Source: AV69 sp036498205 (lineage in GTDB: Bacteria > Verrucomicrobiota > Verrucomicrobiia > Chthoniobacterales > UBA10450). From it: a DNA stretch of 6,458 bases. Positions 1-6,047 of the stretch are shown piece after piece. Under the pieces are notes generated by a model. The model saw only the letters and a list, made by a program, of their open reading frames with translations. It searched no databases and was not told the origin of the DNA. The stretch's first letter is position 1. Each line of letters starts with the position of its first letter. The stretch spans positions 1-6,458 of the forward strand of contig DASXIC010000050.1 of the NCBI GenBank assembly GCA_036498205.1. The letters are read 5' to 3'. Both the position numbers and the translations under genes were made by a program.

Positions 1-388
1 CGAGAATCATGATCGCCGGCATCGTCACACCGAGACCGAAGGCGATCGATTCACCGGCCGAGCCCGCGGTCTGGACAATATTGTTTTCGAGAACCGTCGA
101 GTCACGGAACCCGAGTTTTGATGCCACGCGGAAGAAGGTAATTGCGAGCACCGCCACCGGAATCGATGCGCTTACCGTCAAACCAACCTTAAGGACAAGG
201 TAAAGCGAGGACGCGCCGAACACGATTCCAAGCAACGTCCCTAGAATGATAGGAACTACGGTGAATTCCCGCAGTCGCGCCGAGGAGGGTATCAGCGGCC
301 GAAAATTTGCGAGGAACGGATTCCCCGGCTTGTACCCGACGATATCGGGCATTTCGTTAGGCGGATTTCGGATATCGATTTTTCGCAT
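1..388 (-). CDS. OPT-family oligopeptide transporter, N-terminal part (runs off the left edge)
   Basis: This is the first 129 codons of a membrane transporter that continues beyond base 1. The ATG is at 388-386 and an in-frame TGA lies upstream at 427-425, so the start is well bounded. No clear Shine-Dalgarno site precedes it, and a second Met at codon 13 is a possible alternative. The reading has a polar stretch of about 40 residues, then a hydrophobic segment from about 45 that leads into LKVGLTVSASIP (67-77) and ENNIVQTAGSAGESIAFG (101-118). These are the conserved first-helix region and ENNIVQT motif of the OPT family, which imports oligopeptides or metal chelates, probably by proton coupling. 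The same motifs occur in the complete OPT gene 45 bp upstream, but the sequences differ widely: this copy has a longer N-terminus and a GSAGES variant after the motif. It is probably the downstream gene of a two-gene operon. Substrate cannot be inferred. Confidence 0.9.
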   Translation of the reverse strand, partial: MRKIDIRNPPNEMPDIVGYKPGNPFLANFRPLIPSSARLREFTVVPIILGTLLGIVFGASSLYLVLKVGLTVSASIPVAVLAITFFRVASKLGFRDSTVLENNIVQTAGSAGESIAFGLGVTMPAIMIL

Positions 389-433
389 TCGAACGTGCGA
401 CTGGACCGAGCAGGGGCTAAGGACTCAGGTGCT

Positions 434-2461
434 TCAAGCGGTCCGCAATGACGCCATCCGCAATATCCAGCGGTAAAGCAGAAACGAGATGAGGGCGAAT
501 GCGACGCCGCCAATGACAATCGCGGCGGTTTCGAAGTTTGGCCCAACCAGCGAAAGCGGCGCCCCTTTCCCGGAGAAGACAACGATTGCGGAAATCACTA
601 CCCCGATAATGCTTTCGCCGACGATCAAGCCTGATGCGAGTAAAACGCCGAGTTGCTTGGTCGCTTCTGGCTTCGGTGTGCGATCCGCGCGACGGTCGAA
701 AACCCAGCCCACGATTGCGCCCACGACGATCATCAGGGTGCTTGCCGTCGGTAGATAGATTCCGAGTCCGACGGCGAGCGGGGGCACGCGCATATGCCGC
801 GTCGTGCGTGAAAGAATTTCGTCGAGCAGAATGATGCAACCTCCGATTAAGGCGCCGATTCGAATCAAGCTCCAGTCGATGTTCGCGGCAATGACGCCCT
901 GCGCCAGTGAGGAGATCAGTCCCGCTTGAGGCGCAGGCAGCGGATGGGGCCGCAGTTCAGCACCGGGAGCGCCGACGAATCCATAAGCATGATTGACCAG
1001 ATCGAGCACCGGCGGAATAACAACCGCGCCAGCGATGACGCCGATAATGAGCGCGACCTGTTGCTTCCACGGAGTTGCATCGACAAGCTGCCCGGTCTTG
1101 AGATCTTGCAGGTTGTTGTTAGCGATCGCAGCAACGTTGAAGATGACCGCGGTGGTGAAAAGCGCGAATGCCATCAAAGCCTTGCTCGCATCCGGCGAAA
1201 CGTACGGCTTCACGCCCAAGACAAGGAGCAGGGCAGCGCCGATCACCACCAAAATACCAATACCCGAAAGCGGGCTGTTCGACGAACCAATCAGGCCCGC
1301 CATGTAGCCGCATACTGCGGAGACGAAGAAACTCATCAGAACGACGTAGGCCACGCCGCCAATGACGAGAGTTGTCAGGTGAGCGCCGAGTCCGCTCGCG
1401 TTGGCGAAATAGCCGAGCACCCACCCGATCGGCAGCATGCAAACTAACGTGACCAGACCGACAATGCCGATTGGAATATCGCGCTCGGTGATTGGCAGCG
1501 TATCCGCTTTACCGGCCTTGCGCGCGCGCGAAGCGGCCATCGCGCCAGCGAGGCCCTGCGCGACTGGCTTTACCAGCTTTAGCAATGTCCAGATCGCTGA
1601 GACGCCAATTGCACCTGCACCGAGAAAGCGTACTTTTTTGCTCCAGGTGCTTTGCGCGAGTTGAGCGGCAGCCGTTGTGAGATCGCCTACCAGCCCGGAG
1701 TAGTGCGGCACGCCCCATCCCCATCCGATGAATGCGCCAATAAGCATCGCGATTCCTACCGACAACCCGACCAGGTGACCGATCGCAAGCAACGCGAAGG
1801 AAAGCGAGAAATCATAACCGCTCACCGCGCCTCGCTTGCCGATGCGAAAAGTCTGCGCCACATCAGCGGCGAAGATTTGCGTTGCAACGATGACTGCGAA
1901 GACGGCGGCAACAATTGATCCCCACAACACCGCCAGCAGACCGGCGCGGCCGTGTTCAATATCCGAAGCGTGCACGCTATCGCCGCTGCTGCCGACCTTC
2001 AAAACTTCCGCGCACGCGACGCCTTCCGGATATGGGAGGTCTGAACTCGTCACCAGCGCGCGACGCAACGGGATCGAGTACATCACGCCCAGAATGCCGC
2101 CCAGCGCGCAAATCAGGAACGAGATCCAGAAGGGGAACTCAGTCCACCAGCCGATCATGATCAGACCTGGTAACACAAAGATGATCGACGACAGCGTGCC
2201 GGCAGCGGAGGCGACCGTTTGAACAATATTATTTTCCTGAATCGTCGCATCCTTGAAACCGCGCAGCATCGCCATCGAAATTACCGCCGCCGGAATCGAC
2301 GTAGAGAAAGTGAGCCCGGCCTTGAGACCGAAGTACACGTTGGCCGCGGTGAACACCAACGTGATGATGATCCCTATGATCAGGCCGCGACCGGTAAGTT
2401 CCTTTCGAGCATTCGCTCTAATGTTCGTGGGTCGATTGATCGCGGTAGTGCTGTCAGCCAT
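434..2461 (-). CDS. OPT-family oligopeptide transporter, complete
   Basis: This is a 675-residue inner-membrane transporter, the usual length for bacterial OPT proteins of the TIGR00733 type. The family takes up small peptides or metal-chelator complexes, probably driven by protons; substrate cannot be read from sequence. Supporting motifs in order are GLKAGLTFSTSIPAAV (45-60), ENNIVQT (76-82), DLPYPEGVACAEVLK (141-155), CGYMAGLIGSSNSPLSG (384-400), NNNLQDLKTGQLVDATPW (448-465), LPAPQAGLISSLAQG (508-522) and VGLGIYLP (564-571). Between them lie a dozen or more hydrophobic segments. A basic polar loop at about 311-328 separates the two halves. The ATG at 2461 gives about 25 polar residues before the first helix, as expected. 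Ribosome binding is weak: a GGA lies about 10 bases upstream. The downstream gene is a second OPT transporter after 45 bp, so the two are probably co-transcribed. No frameshift or missing block is evident. Confidence 0.95.
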   Translation of the reverse strand: MADSTTAINRPTNIRANARKELTGRGLIIGIIITLVFTAANVYFGLKAGLTFSTSIPAAVISMAMLRGFKDATIQENNIVQTVASAAGTLSSIIFVLPGLIMIGWWTEFPFWISFLICALGGILGVMYSIPLRRALVTSSDLPYPEGVACAEVLKVGSSGDSVHASDIEHGRAGLLAVLWGSIVAAVFAVIVATQIFAADVAQTFRIGKRGAVSGYDFSLSFALLAIGHLVGLSVGIAMLIGAFIGWGWGVPHYSGLVGDLTTAAAQLAQSTWSKKVRFLGAGAIGVSAIWTLLKLVKPVAQGLAGAMAASRARKAGKADTLPITERDIPIGIVGLVTLVCMLPIGWVLGYFANASGLGAHLTTLVIGGVAYVVLMSFFVSAVCGYMAGLIGSSNSPLSGIGILVVIGAALLLVLGVKPYVSPDASKALMAFALFTTAVIFNVAAIANNNLQDLKTGQLVDATPWKQQVALIIGVIAGAVVIPPVLDLVNHAYGFVGAPGAELRPHPLPAPQAGLISSLAQGVIAANIDWSLIRIGALIGGCIILLDEILSRTTRHMRVPPLAVGLGIYLPTASTLMIVVGAIVGWVFDRRADRTPKPEATKQLGVLLASGLIVGESIIGVVISAIVVFSGKGAPLSLVGPNFETAAIVIGGVAFALISFLLYRWILRMASLRTA

Positions 2462-2549
2462 CGCAAATTAATCCAAAAACAGAAAGCCAGTGTCGCGCCT
2501 CGAAATCAATCGCAAAGATGACAAAAAATGCTGGAACCCTTTAATGAAC

Positions 2550-2566
2550 ATCTGCATCAGGCAGAT
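2550..2566 (-). other. Perfect 6-bp hairpin at the 3' end of the DUF4239 gene
   Basis: ATCTGC and GCAGAT pair perfectly around a 5-base loop. On the transcript the stem begins at the last base of the DUF4239 stop codon (TGA at 2568-2566). No run of T follows on the minus strand (the next bases are GTTCATT), so this is not a standard intrinsic terminator. It could be a weak terminator, an RNA-stabilising 3' stem, or chance. The rest of the 104-bp gap to the OPT gene is AT-richer than the genes but shows no promoter I would defend. Confidence 0.4.
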
Positions 2567-3435
2567 CACCTCTGGGCGCTTTCGGATTCGCTACGCATCA
2601 TCTCGATCACTTCGGTTACAGGCTTCGTGCTTACTTTGCTTATTCCAGTGAAAGGGTGATCCAGAATATAGATCAACAACAAGATCCAACTGAGGGTGAT
2701 GGTGAGCGCCGTAATCATCAGGTATTGAGCATTAATGTTCTTCGTTCCGAACAAATAAGTGTACGCAACGGTAATCACCCCGCCGACGAGCAGGACAAGC
2801 CATATGGTTGGTGGAATCGTGTTGTTCCCGGCGAAAATCCGCAATCGACGATGCTCGGCAAGGTTGTTGAGGCGTTTCAAAGATTCGGCATACAATTCCC
2901 TGTTCGATGCCGATTGCGCATCCATGCGATTGAAGAAGTCCAGTAATTTTCGCAGAGCAGGAGATGAGTGAATACTGATTTCTTCGGTCGACATCTTGTT
3001 GACGTTCAGTTGAACTGCGTCTGCATAATCGATTAACCCTTGCTGGATCACCTTGCGCGCCGGCTCGGTCAAGCCTTGTGCGCTATGAAAAAGATCAATT
3101 GTGTCACTTGCTTCCAATTGCAGGTTTTTTGATGCGTCATCGTATCCGCTCCAGGTAACGAATACGACAAAAGCCACTACCACTCCATAAAGCAGGCCGA
3201 ACGCATTAAAGATGATGGCGGCTACTTCGTGATTTTCTTTCAAGACTTCGGCCGGGTATTTGCGCCGCACAAAATGAAGCCCCGTGGCTGCCAGCGCAGT
3301 AGTGACTATCGCCACCAGCAGGAAAGAGATTACTGGCGGCAGATAGAGGAGGAAAGGCACGACCTTCTTTCGAAGAAATCGCGTTAGCTTGGCAAGATTA
3401 AAACAAGCCAGCCCAAACGGAATTACCCCGGCCAA
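2566..3435 (-). CDS. DUF4239 (bestrophin-like domain) membrane protein
   Basis: This is a predicted integral membrane protein of up to 289 residues with four hydrophobic segments at about 27-54, 71-94, 210-230 and 237-258. A soluble, charged, largely helical stretch (about 97-205) lies between the second and third. The family signature is visible as FNAFGLLYGVVVAFVVF (76-92) with WSGYDDA just after, then RRLRIF, IPPTIW (207-212) and LDHPFTG (258-264) near the end. That pattern matches DUF4239, a family with distant similarity to bestrophin channels but no established function. As written, the start is TTG at 3435, with an in-frame TGA only 9 bases upstream, so the frame cannot extend further. 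A GTG at codon 26 (base 3360), just before the first membrane segment and preceded by AAGAAGG, is a credible alternative. Its upstream gap is occupied by a repeat element. Any link to the neighbouring OPT transporters is unproven. Confidence 0.85.
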   Translation of the reverse strand: MAGVIPFGLACFNLAKLTRFLRKKVVPFLLYLPPVISFLLVAIVTTALAATGLHFVRRKYPAEVLKENHEVAAIIFNAFGLLYGVVVAFVVFVTWSGYDDASKNLQLEASDTIDLFHSAQGLTEPARKVIQQGLIDYADAVQLNVNKMSTEEISIHSSPALRKLLDFFNRMDAQSASNRELYAESLKRLNNLAEHRRLRIFAGNNTIPPTIWLVLLVGGVITVAYTYLFGTKNINAQYLMITALTITLSWILLLIYILDHPFTGISKVSTKPVTEVIEMMRSESESAQR

Positions 3436-3477
3436 GATTACTCAAGCGCTTCTGAGTTCCCACACCAGGCCATTGGG

Positions 3478-3505
3478 ATTCCTCGCCGTCTGGGCGGCTC
3501 GGAAT
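3478..3505 (-). repeat. Hairpin core of the left repeat unit
   Basis: Read on the minus strand, this is a stem of ATTCC with GGAAT, then GA opposite GA, then GCCG with CGGC around the 6-base loop CCCAGA. The inner and outer stems pair perfectly, and the only break is the symmetric tandem G-A mismatch. As RNA this strand is the one transcribed with the neighbouring genes, and tandem G-A pairs are compatible with a continuous helix. The opposite strand would have a less favourable TC/TC mismatch. Confidence 0.6.
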
Positions 3506-3573
3506 GACCGAAGGAGCATTGGTGCAAGGTGTGCCCGCTTTTCGAGAACTGTCCGATTCTTACACCGCCCTCA

Positions 3574-3592
3574 TCCCGAGCAAAACGAGGGA
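3574..3592 (+). repeat. Hairpin core of the right repeat unit
   Basis: Read on the plus strand this is TCCC, GA, G, the loop CAAAA, C, GA, GGGA. It has the same architecture as the left unit (outer stem, tandem G-A mismatch, inner stem) but in the opposite orientation and with the inner stem reduced to one base pair. The flanking bases TCA before and CCTCA after match the left unit read in reverse. This supports the two being copies of one repeat rather than unrelated palindromes. Confidence 0.55.
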
Positions 3593-3624
3593 CCTCACAA
3601 CTGGTCTGGGATTTCCCCGACGCG

Positions 3625-4101
3625 CTAAAGCTTTGCGCGCTCCCACACCTGAAGAATGTGACCGCTTCCGGGCGGCGATGTGAAGTCGTTCGGCCGCGGC
3701 TTACCCGCGGGCGCCCAACAAGCCCGTTTGTGATTGTCATCAATGATCTCGTAGATGCCGAGAAATGTTTTGCCTTTGTCCGGGCCGGTGCCTTGAACTG
3801 AATCCACAGTCTTCGGCTTTTTTGTGGGATCGATGGTAAACGTACCCTCTTCGCTAGTCCCGGTCTGCGCACCGGTGGACAGACTGAACTTGTCCCTGTC
3901 GGTAATCAGTTTCGTTTGTGCTCTTATCGCTTCCGGCACGGGTTTTCCATCTACTGCCCCGTAACTGAGCGTCCAGGCGCCGCTCAATCGCCGATAATCA
4001 TTATCGATAAGTTCTTGCATGGAATTGTCGGCTGCGAAATTGGATCCCGGAATGAGTAGAGCAATGGTAGATAACAGTAACGCATGTCCGTGCGTTCTCA
4101 T
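3625..4101 (-). CDS. Small exported protein of the TIGR03067 (lipocalin-like) type
   Basis: This is a 158-residue protein with a likely Sec signal peptide: a basic start (MRTHGH), a hydrophobic core at 7-19 and probable cleavage near Ala23 or Ala24, with no lipobox Cys. The mature part begins with a short helix and then follows the TIGR03067 pattern: LSGAWTLSYGAVDGKPVP (39-56), a middle strand region, GTFTIDPTKKPKTVDSVQG (86-104), GIYEIIDDNHKRACWA (115-130) and PRPNDF (135-140). That domain is common in Planctomycetes and Verrucomicrobia, often in many copies per genome. It is thought to be a small beta-barrel, with no known ligand or activity. The ATG at 4101 is the natural start because it creates the signal peptide; no good Shine-Dalgarno site is visible. 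The gene is separated from recQ by 134 bp containing a plausible promoter, so it is probably transcribed on its own or as the first gene of a looser unit. Confidence 0.85.
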   Translation of the reverse strand: MRTHGHALLLSTIALLIPGSNFAADNSMQELIDNDYRRLSGAWTLSYGAVDGKPVPEAIRAQTKLITDRDKFSLSTGAQTGTSEEGTFTIDPTKKPKTVDSVQGTGPDKGKTFLGIYEIIDDNHKRACWAPAGKPRPNDFTSPPGSGHILQVWERAKL

Positions 4102-4174
4102 GCGAAGGTGCTTCTAGTTTTCAGCGTCCTTAATGTAAAGAAAAACGCCCAGGATTCTTACTTCCAAGGAGACG

Positions 4175-4218
4175 CTTGATCCCGTTGATTATCTCACTGC
4201 TGTGACCACACGATCAAG
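4175..4218. repeat. Nested inverted repeats between recQ and the TIGR03067-type gene
   Basis: The outer arms CTTGATC (4175-4181) and GATCAAG (4212-4218) are perfect complements. Inside them is a second dyad, TCAC TGCT GTGA (4194-4205). The spacers between outer and inner arms are unequal (12 and 6 bases), so a single tidy hairpin is less likely than two protein-binding dyads. No T-run follows on the minus strand, so this is a poor intrinsic terminator for recQ. The dyads coincide with the proposed promoter elements. Confidence 0.45.
4188..4217 (-). promoter_or_regulatory. Candidate sigma70-type promoter for the TIGR03067-type gene
   Basis: On the minus strand TTGATC (4217-4212) serves as a -35 box with four of six consensus bases. 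GATAAT (4193-4188) serves as a -10 box with five of six, and the spacer is 18 bases. Transcription would begin near 4181 and leave a leader of about 80 bases before the ATG at 4101. The inner dyad TCAC-N4-GTGA occupies the spacer next to the -10 box, and the outer inverted repeat covers the -35 box and the predicted start point. This is suggestive of repressor control, but the boxes were found by eye and could be chance. Confidence 0.35.
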
Positions 4219-4235
4219 TACTCGGCGGTACGACC

Positions 4236-6047
4236 TCAGGCGGAAGACAGTCTCGACGAAGTGTAGTCCGTGATCTCTCTGACGAACGTATCGCCAAAAC
4301 TTTTTAGTTTCTGCTGGCCTACTCCTGAAATGGCAGCGAATTGATCAAGGCTGGTGGGCTGCTTATGCGCCATTTCCCGTAGCGACGCATCGGAGAAGAT
4401 AATGTAGGCAGGAACCCCCCGTTCGTCAGCGACTCCCCGGCGCAAGACCCGCAATCGTTCGAATAGAACCTCATCGCATTCGATTTCACCGACGCGTTTT
4501 TTTCGGGGTTTCTCGGCCACATCTACGGGTTTGCTGAGCGTGATGCTTTTGCGACGCTTGAGCGCTTCGCGCCCGGCCGGCGTGAGCTCGAGGGTGGCGA
4601 ACTTTCCTGGCGCTACGACTAACAAATCAAGTCTGATGAGTTCGCGTCCTATTGCTTGCCAGGTCCGGCGATTCATCTCACGACCGATTGCATAAGTGGA
4701 AATCTGGTCGTGGCCGCGCTGCCGAATCGCATCGCTTTCTCCGCCGGTTAGCACTTCCGCGATATGATTTATTCCGAAACTAAAGCCACTTTTTTCCCGC
4801 ACGCGATGCACGCAGGAGAGAAACTTCTGTGCGGCCACGGTACCGTCGAAGGTTTCTCGCGGTTCGAGACAGTTATCGCAACTGTCGCAGGAGACATCCG
4901 GCCAGTCCTCGCCAAAATATTTTAGGAGAGCCGCGCGCCGGCATTGGCGTGTCTCCGCATAACCGAGCATTTCGCGCAATTGAGCGCGTGCGACGGATTG
5001 CTCGCGCTCCGGTTTTTCTTCGATGAAACGAATCTGCTTGGCCACATCGCCGGCGCTAAACAACAGCAAGCACTCGCTTGGGAGCCCATCACGTCCGGCG
5101 CGGCCCGTTTCCTGGTAATAACCTTCAATGTTCTTTGGCAAATCGTAATGGATGATGAAGCGCACATTGGGTTTGTTAATGCCCATCCCGAACGCGATGG
5201 TCGCGGTGATTACGCGAACATCGTCGCGCAGAAAAGCTTCCTGGTTTCGTGTGCGCTGATCCGCCTCCAGCCCGGCGTGGTACGGTTTCGCGGTTACGCC
5301 GTCAGCAGTAAGCTTGCTTGCCAGGGTCTCCGCTGTTTTCCGGCTGGCGCAATAGACGATTCCACTCTCATGCGGCCGGTTACGAATGAAGTTGAGCAAT
5401 TGAGGGTAAGCCGATGATTTTGTTTCGACGCGATAAGTAAGATTCGGTCGGTTGAAGCTTGCGACATAACAACTCGGATCCCGCAGCTTGAGATGTTTCA
5501 CGATGTCATCTCGAACGCGTTCCGTCGCGGTGGCAGTAAGCGCGATGATTGGAACTGTGGGAAAATGCCGGCGCAACTTGCCGAGCTCACGATATTCCGG
5601 CCGGAAATCGTGCCCCCATTCGCTGATACAATGCGCCTCATCGATGGCGAACTGCGCAATGTTCAGGTTCAGTGCCCGCTCCACAAAACTGTCGAGCATC
5701 AATCGCTCCGGAGCGACATACAGTAGCTTGTAGTCACCGCGATGAAGCTGGCGTAATCGCGTTCGGGCCTCATCCCCATCGAGCGTCGAGTTTAAGAATG
5801 TTGCCGGAATCCCGCTCGTTGCCAGCCCGTCGACCTGGTCCTTCATCAGCGCGATCAGGGGCGAGACCACGATCGTCAACCCTGAACGCAAAAGCGCCGG
5901 CAATTGAAAGCAAAGCGATTTTCCGCCACCGGTCGGTAATAAGGCGAACACATCACGCCCCGCGAGCGCGTCCGCAATTATCTGCTGCTGAAGAGGTCGA
6001 AAAGATTCGTAACCGAAGTACCTCTTCAGGGCCCCTTGCGGATCCAT
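4236..6047 (-). CDS. recQ: ATP-dependent DNA helicase RecQ
   Basis: This is a complete 603-residue RecQ (the E. coli protein is about 609), a 3'-to-5' DNA helicase of recombination and replication-fork repair in the cytoplasm. Visible helicase motifs are motif 0 (FRPLQQQII, 16-24), Walker A (TGGGKS, 39-44, Lys43), DEAH (136-139) followed by the RecQ aromatic loop CISEWGHDFRPEY (140-152), TATA (171-174), the AFGMGINKPNVRF segment (285-297) and QETGRAGRDG (312-321, with both motif VI arginines). A zinc site follows with Cys369, Cys387, Cys390 and Cys393, then the winged-helix RQC region (about 400-495), a basic linker (about 497-520) and a C-terminal HRDC domain (about 525-598). All key residues are intact. 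The ATG overlaps the thrS stop by one base (TGATG), which fixes the start and implies translational coupling to thrS. The ribosome site inside thrS is weak. Confidence 0.98.
   Translation of the reverse strand: MDPQGALKRYFGYESFRPLQQQIIADALAGRDVFALLPTGGGKSLCFQLPALLRSGLTIVVSPLIALMKDQVDGLATSGIPATFLNSTLDGDEARTRLRQLHRGDYKLLYVAPERLMLDSFVERALNLNIAQFAIDEAHCISEWGHDFRPEYRELGKLRRHFPTVPIIALTATATERVRDDIVKHLKLRDPSCYVASFNRPNLTYRVETKSSAYPQLLNFIRNRPHESGIVYCASRKTAETLASKLTADGVTAKPYHAGLEADQRTRNQEAFLRDDVRVITATIAFGMGINKPNVRFIIHYDLPKNIEGYYQETGRAGRDGLPSECLLLFSAGDVAKQIRFIEEKPEREQSVARAQLREMLGYAETRQCRRAALLKYFGEDWPDVSCDSCDNCLEPRETFDGTVAAQKFLSCVHRVREKSGFSFGINHIAEVLTGGESDAIRQRGHDQISTYAIGREMNRRTWQAIGRELIRLDLLVVAPGKFATLELTPAGREALKRRKSITLSKPVDVAEKPRKKRVGEIECDEVLFERLRVLRRGVADERGVPAYIIFSDASLREMAHKQPTSLDQFAAISGVGQQKLKSFGDTFVREITDYTSSRLSSA

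Larger units (their letters stand above)
3458..3611. repeat. Pair of inverted, related repeat units (MITE- or BIME-like element)
   Basis: The outer ends are an 11-base inverted repeat with one mismatch: TCCCACACCAG at 3458-3468 and CTGGTCTGGGA at 3601-3611. Moving inward, both arms continue to match when one is reversed. Each has a TCCTCG or CCCTCG block, a loop, then CTCGGAATGA or CTCGGGATGA. The right arm is shorter because its loop is smaller. The arms (3458-3508 and about 3571-3611) face away from a roughly 62-bp spacer with no evident symmetry. There is no open frame worth calling, no transposase, and no clear target-site duplication. The element fills most of the 189-bp gap between the TIGR03067-type and DUF4239 genes and ends 22 bp before the TTG start of the latter. 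It is probably a dispersed non-autonomous repeat; the copy number elsewhere is unknown. Confidence 0.65.

Noticed and set aside
926..1447. A 173-codon plus-strand frame
   Set aside because: It lies wholly opposite the complete OPT transporter, is full of Arg, Asp, Asn and His, and has no recognisable domain; it is a shadow of the GC-rich codons on the other strand.
1..2461. Recent tandem duplication or broken single OPT gene
   Set aside because: The two N-termini are each complete and clearly diverged at the protein level, and the upstream gene has an intact C-terminus and stop, so this is two genes rather than a frameshifted or duplicated one.
3458..3611. CRISPR array or tRNA-like structure
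   Set aside because: There are only two repeat units and they are inverted, not direct and regularly spaced; no cloverleaf or tRNA-conserved bases were found.
3438..3872. A 144-codon minus-strand open frame overlapping the TIGR03067-type gene and the repeat element
   Set aside because: It is out of frame with a convincing exported protein, is rich in Arg, Ser and Pro as expected of antisense or shifted frames, and its last third is just the translated repeat units (CEVPRFARDEG and HSEPPRRRGIP). Frames like this arise from dispersed repeats and are not genes.
4139..4235. Rho-independent terminator after recQ
   Set aside because: Stems are present but none is GC-rich and followed by a T-run on the minus strand; the AAAAA at 4141-4145 (TTTTT on the minus strand) is about 30 bases past the outer arm and has no adjacent stem.
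4319..4522. Possible separate small gene within the 3' end of recQ
   Set aside because: The frame is shifted relative to the intact HRDC domain and has no independent support.
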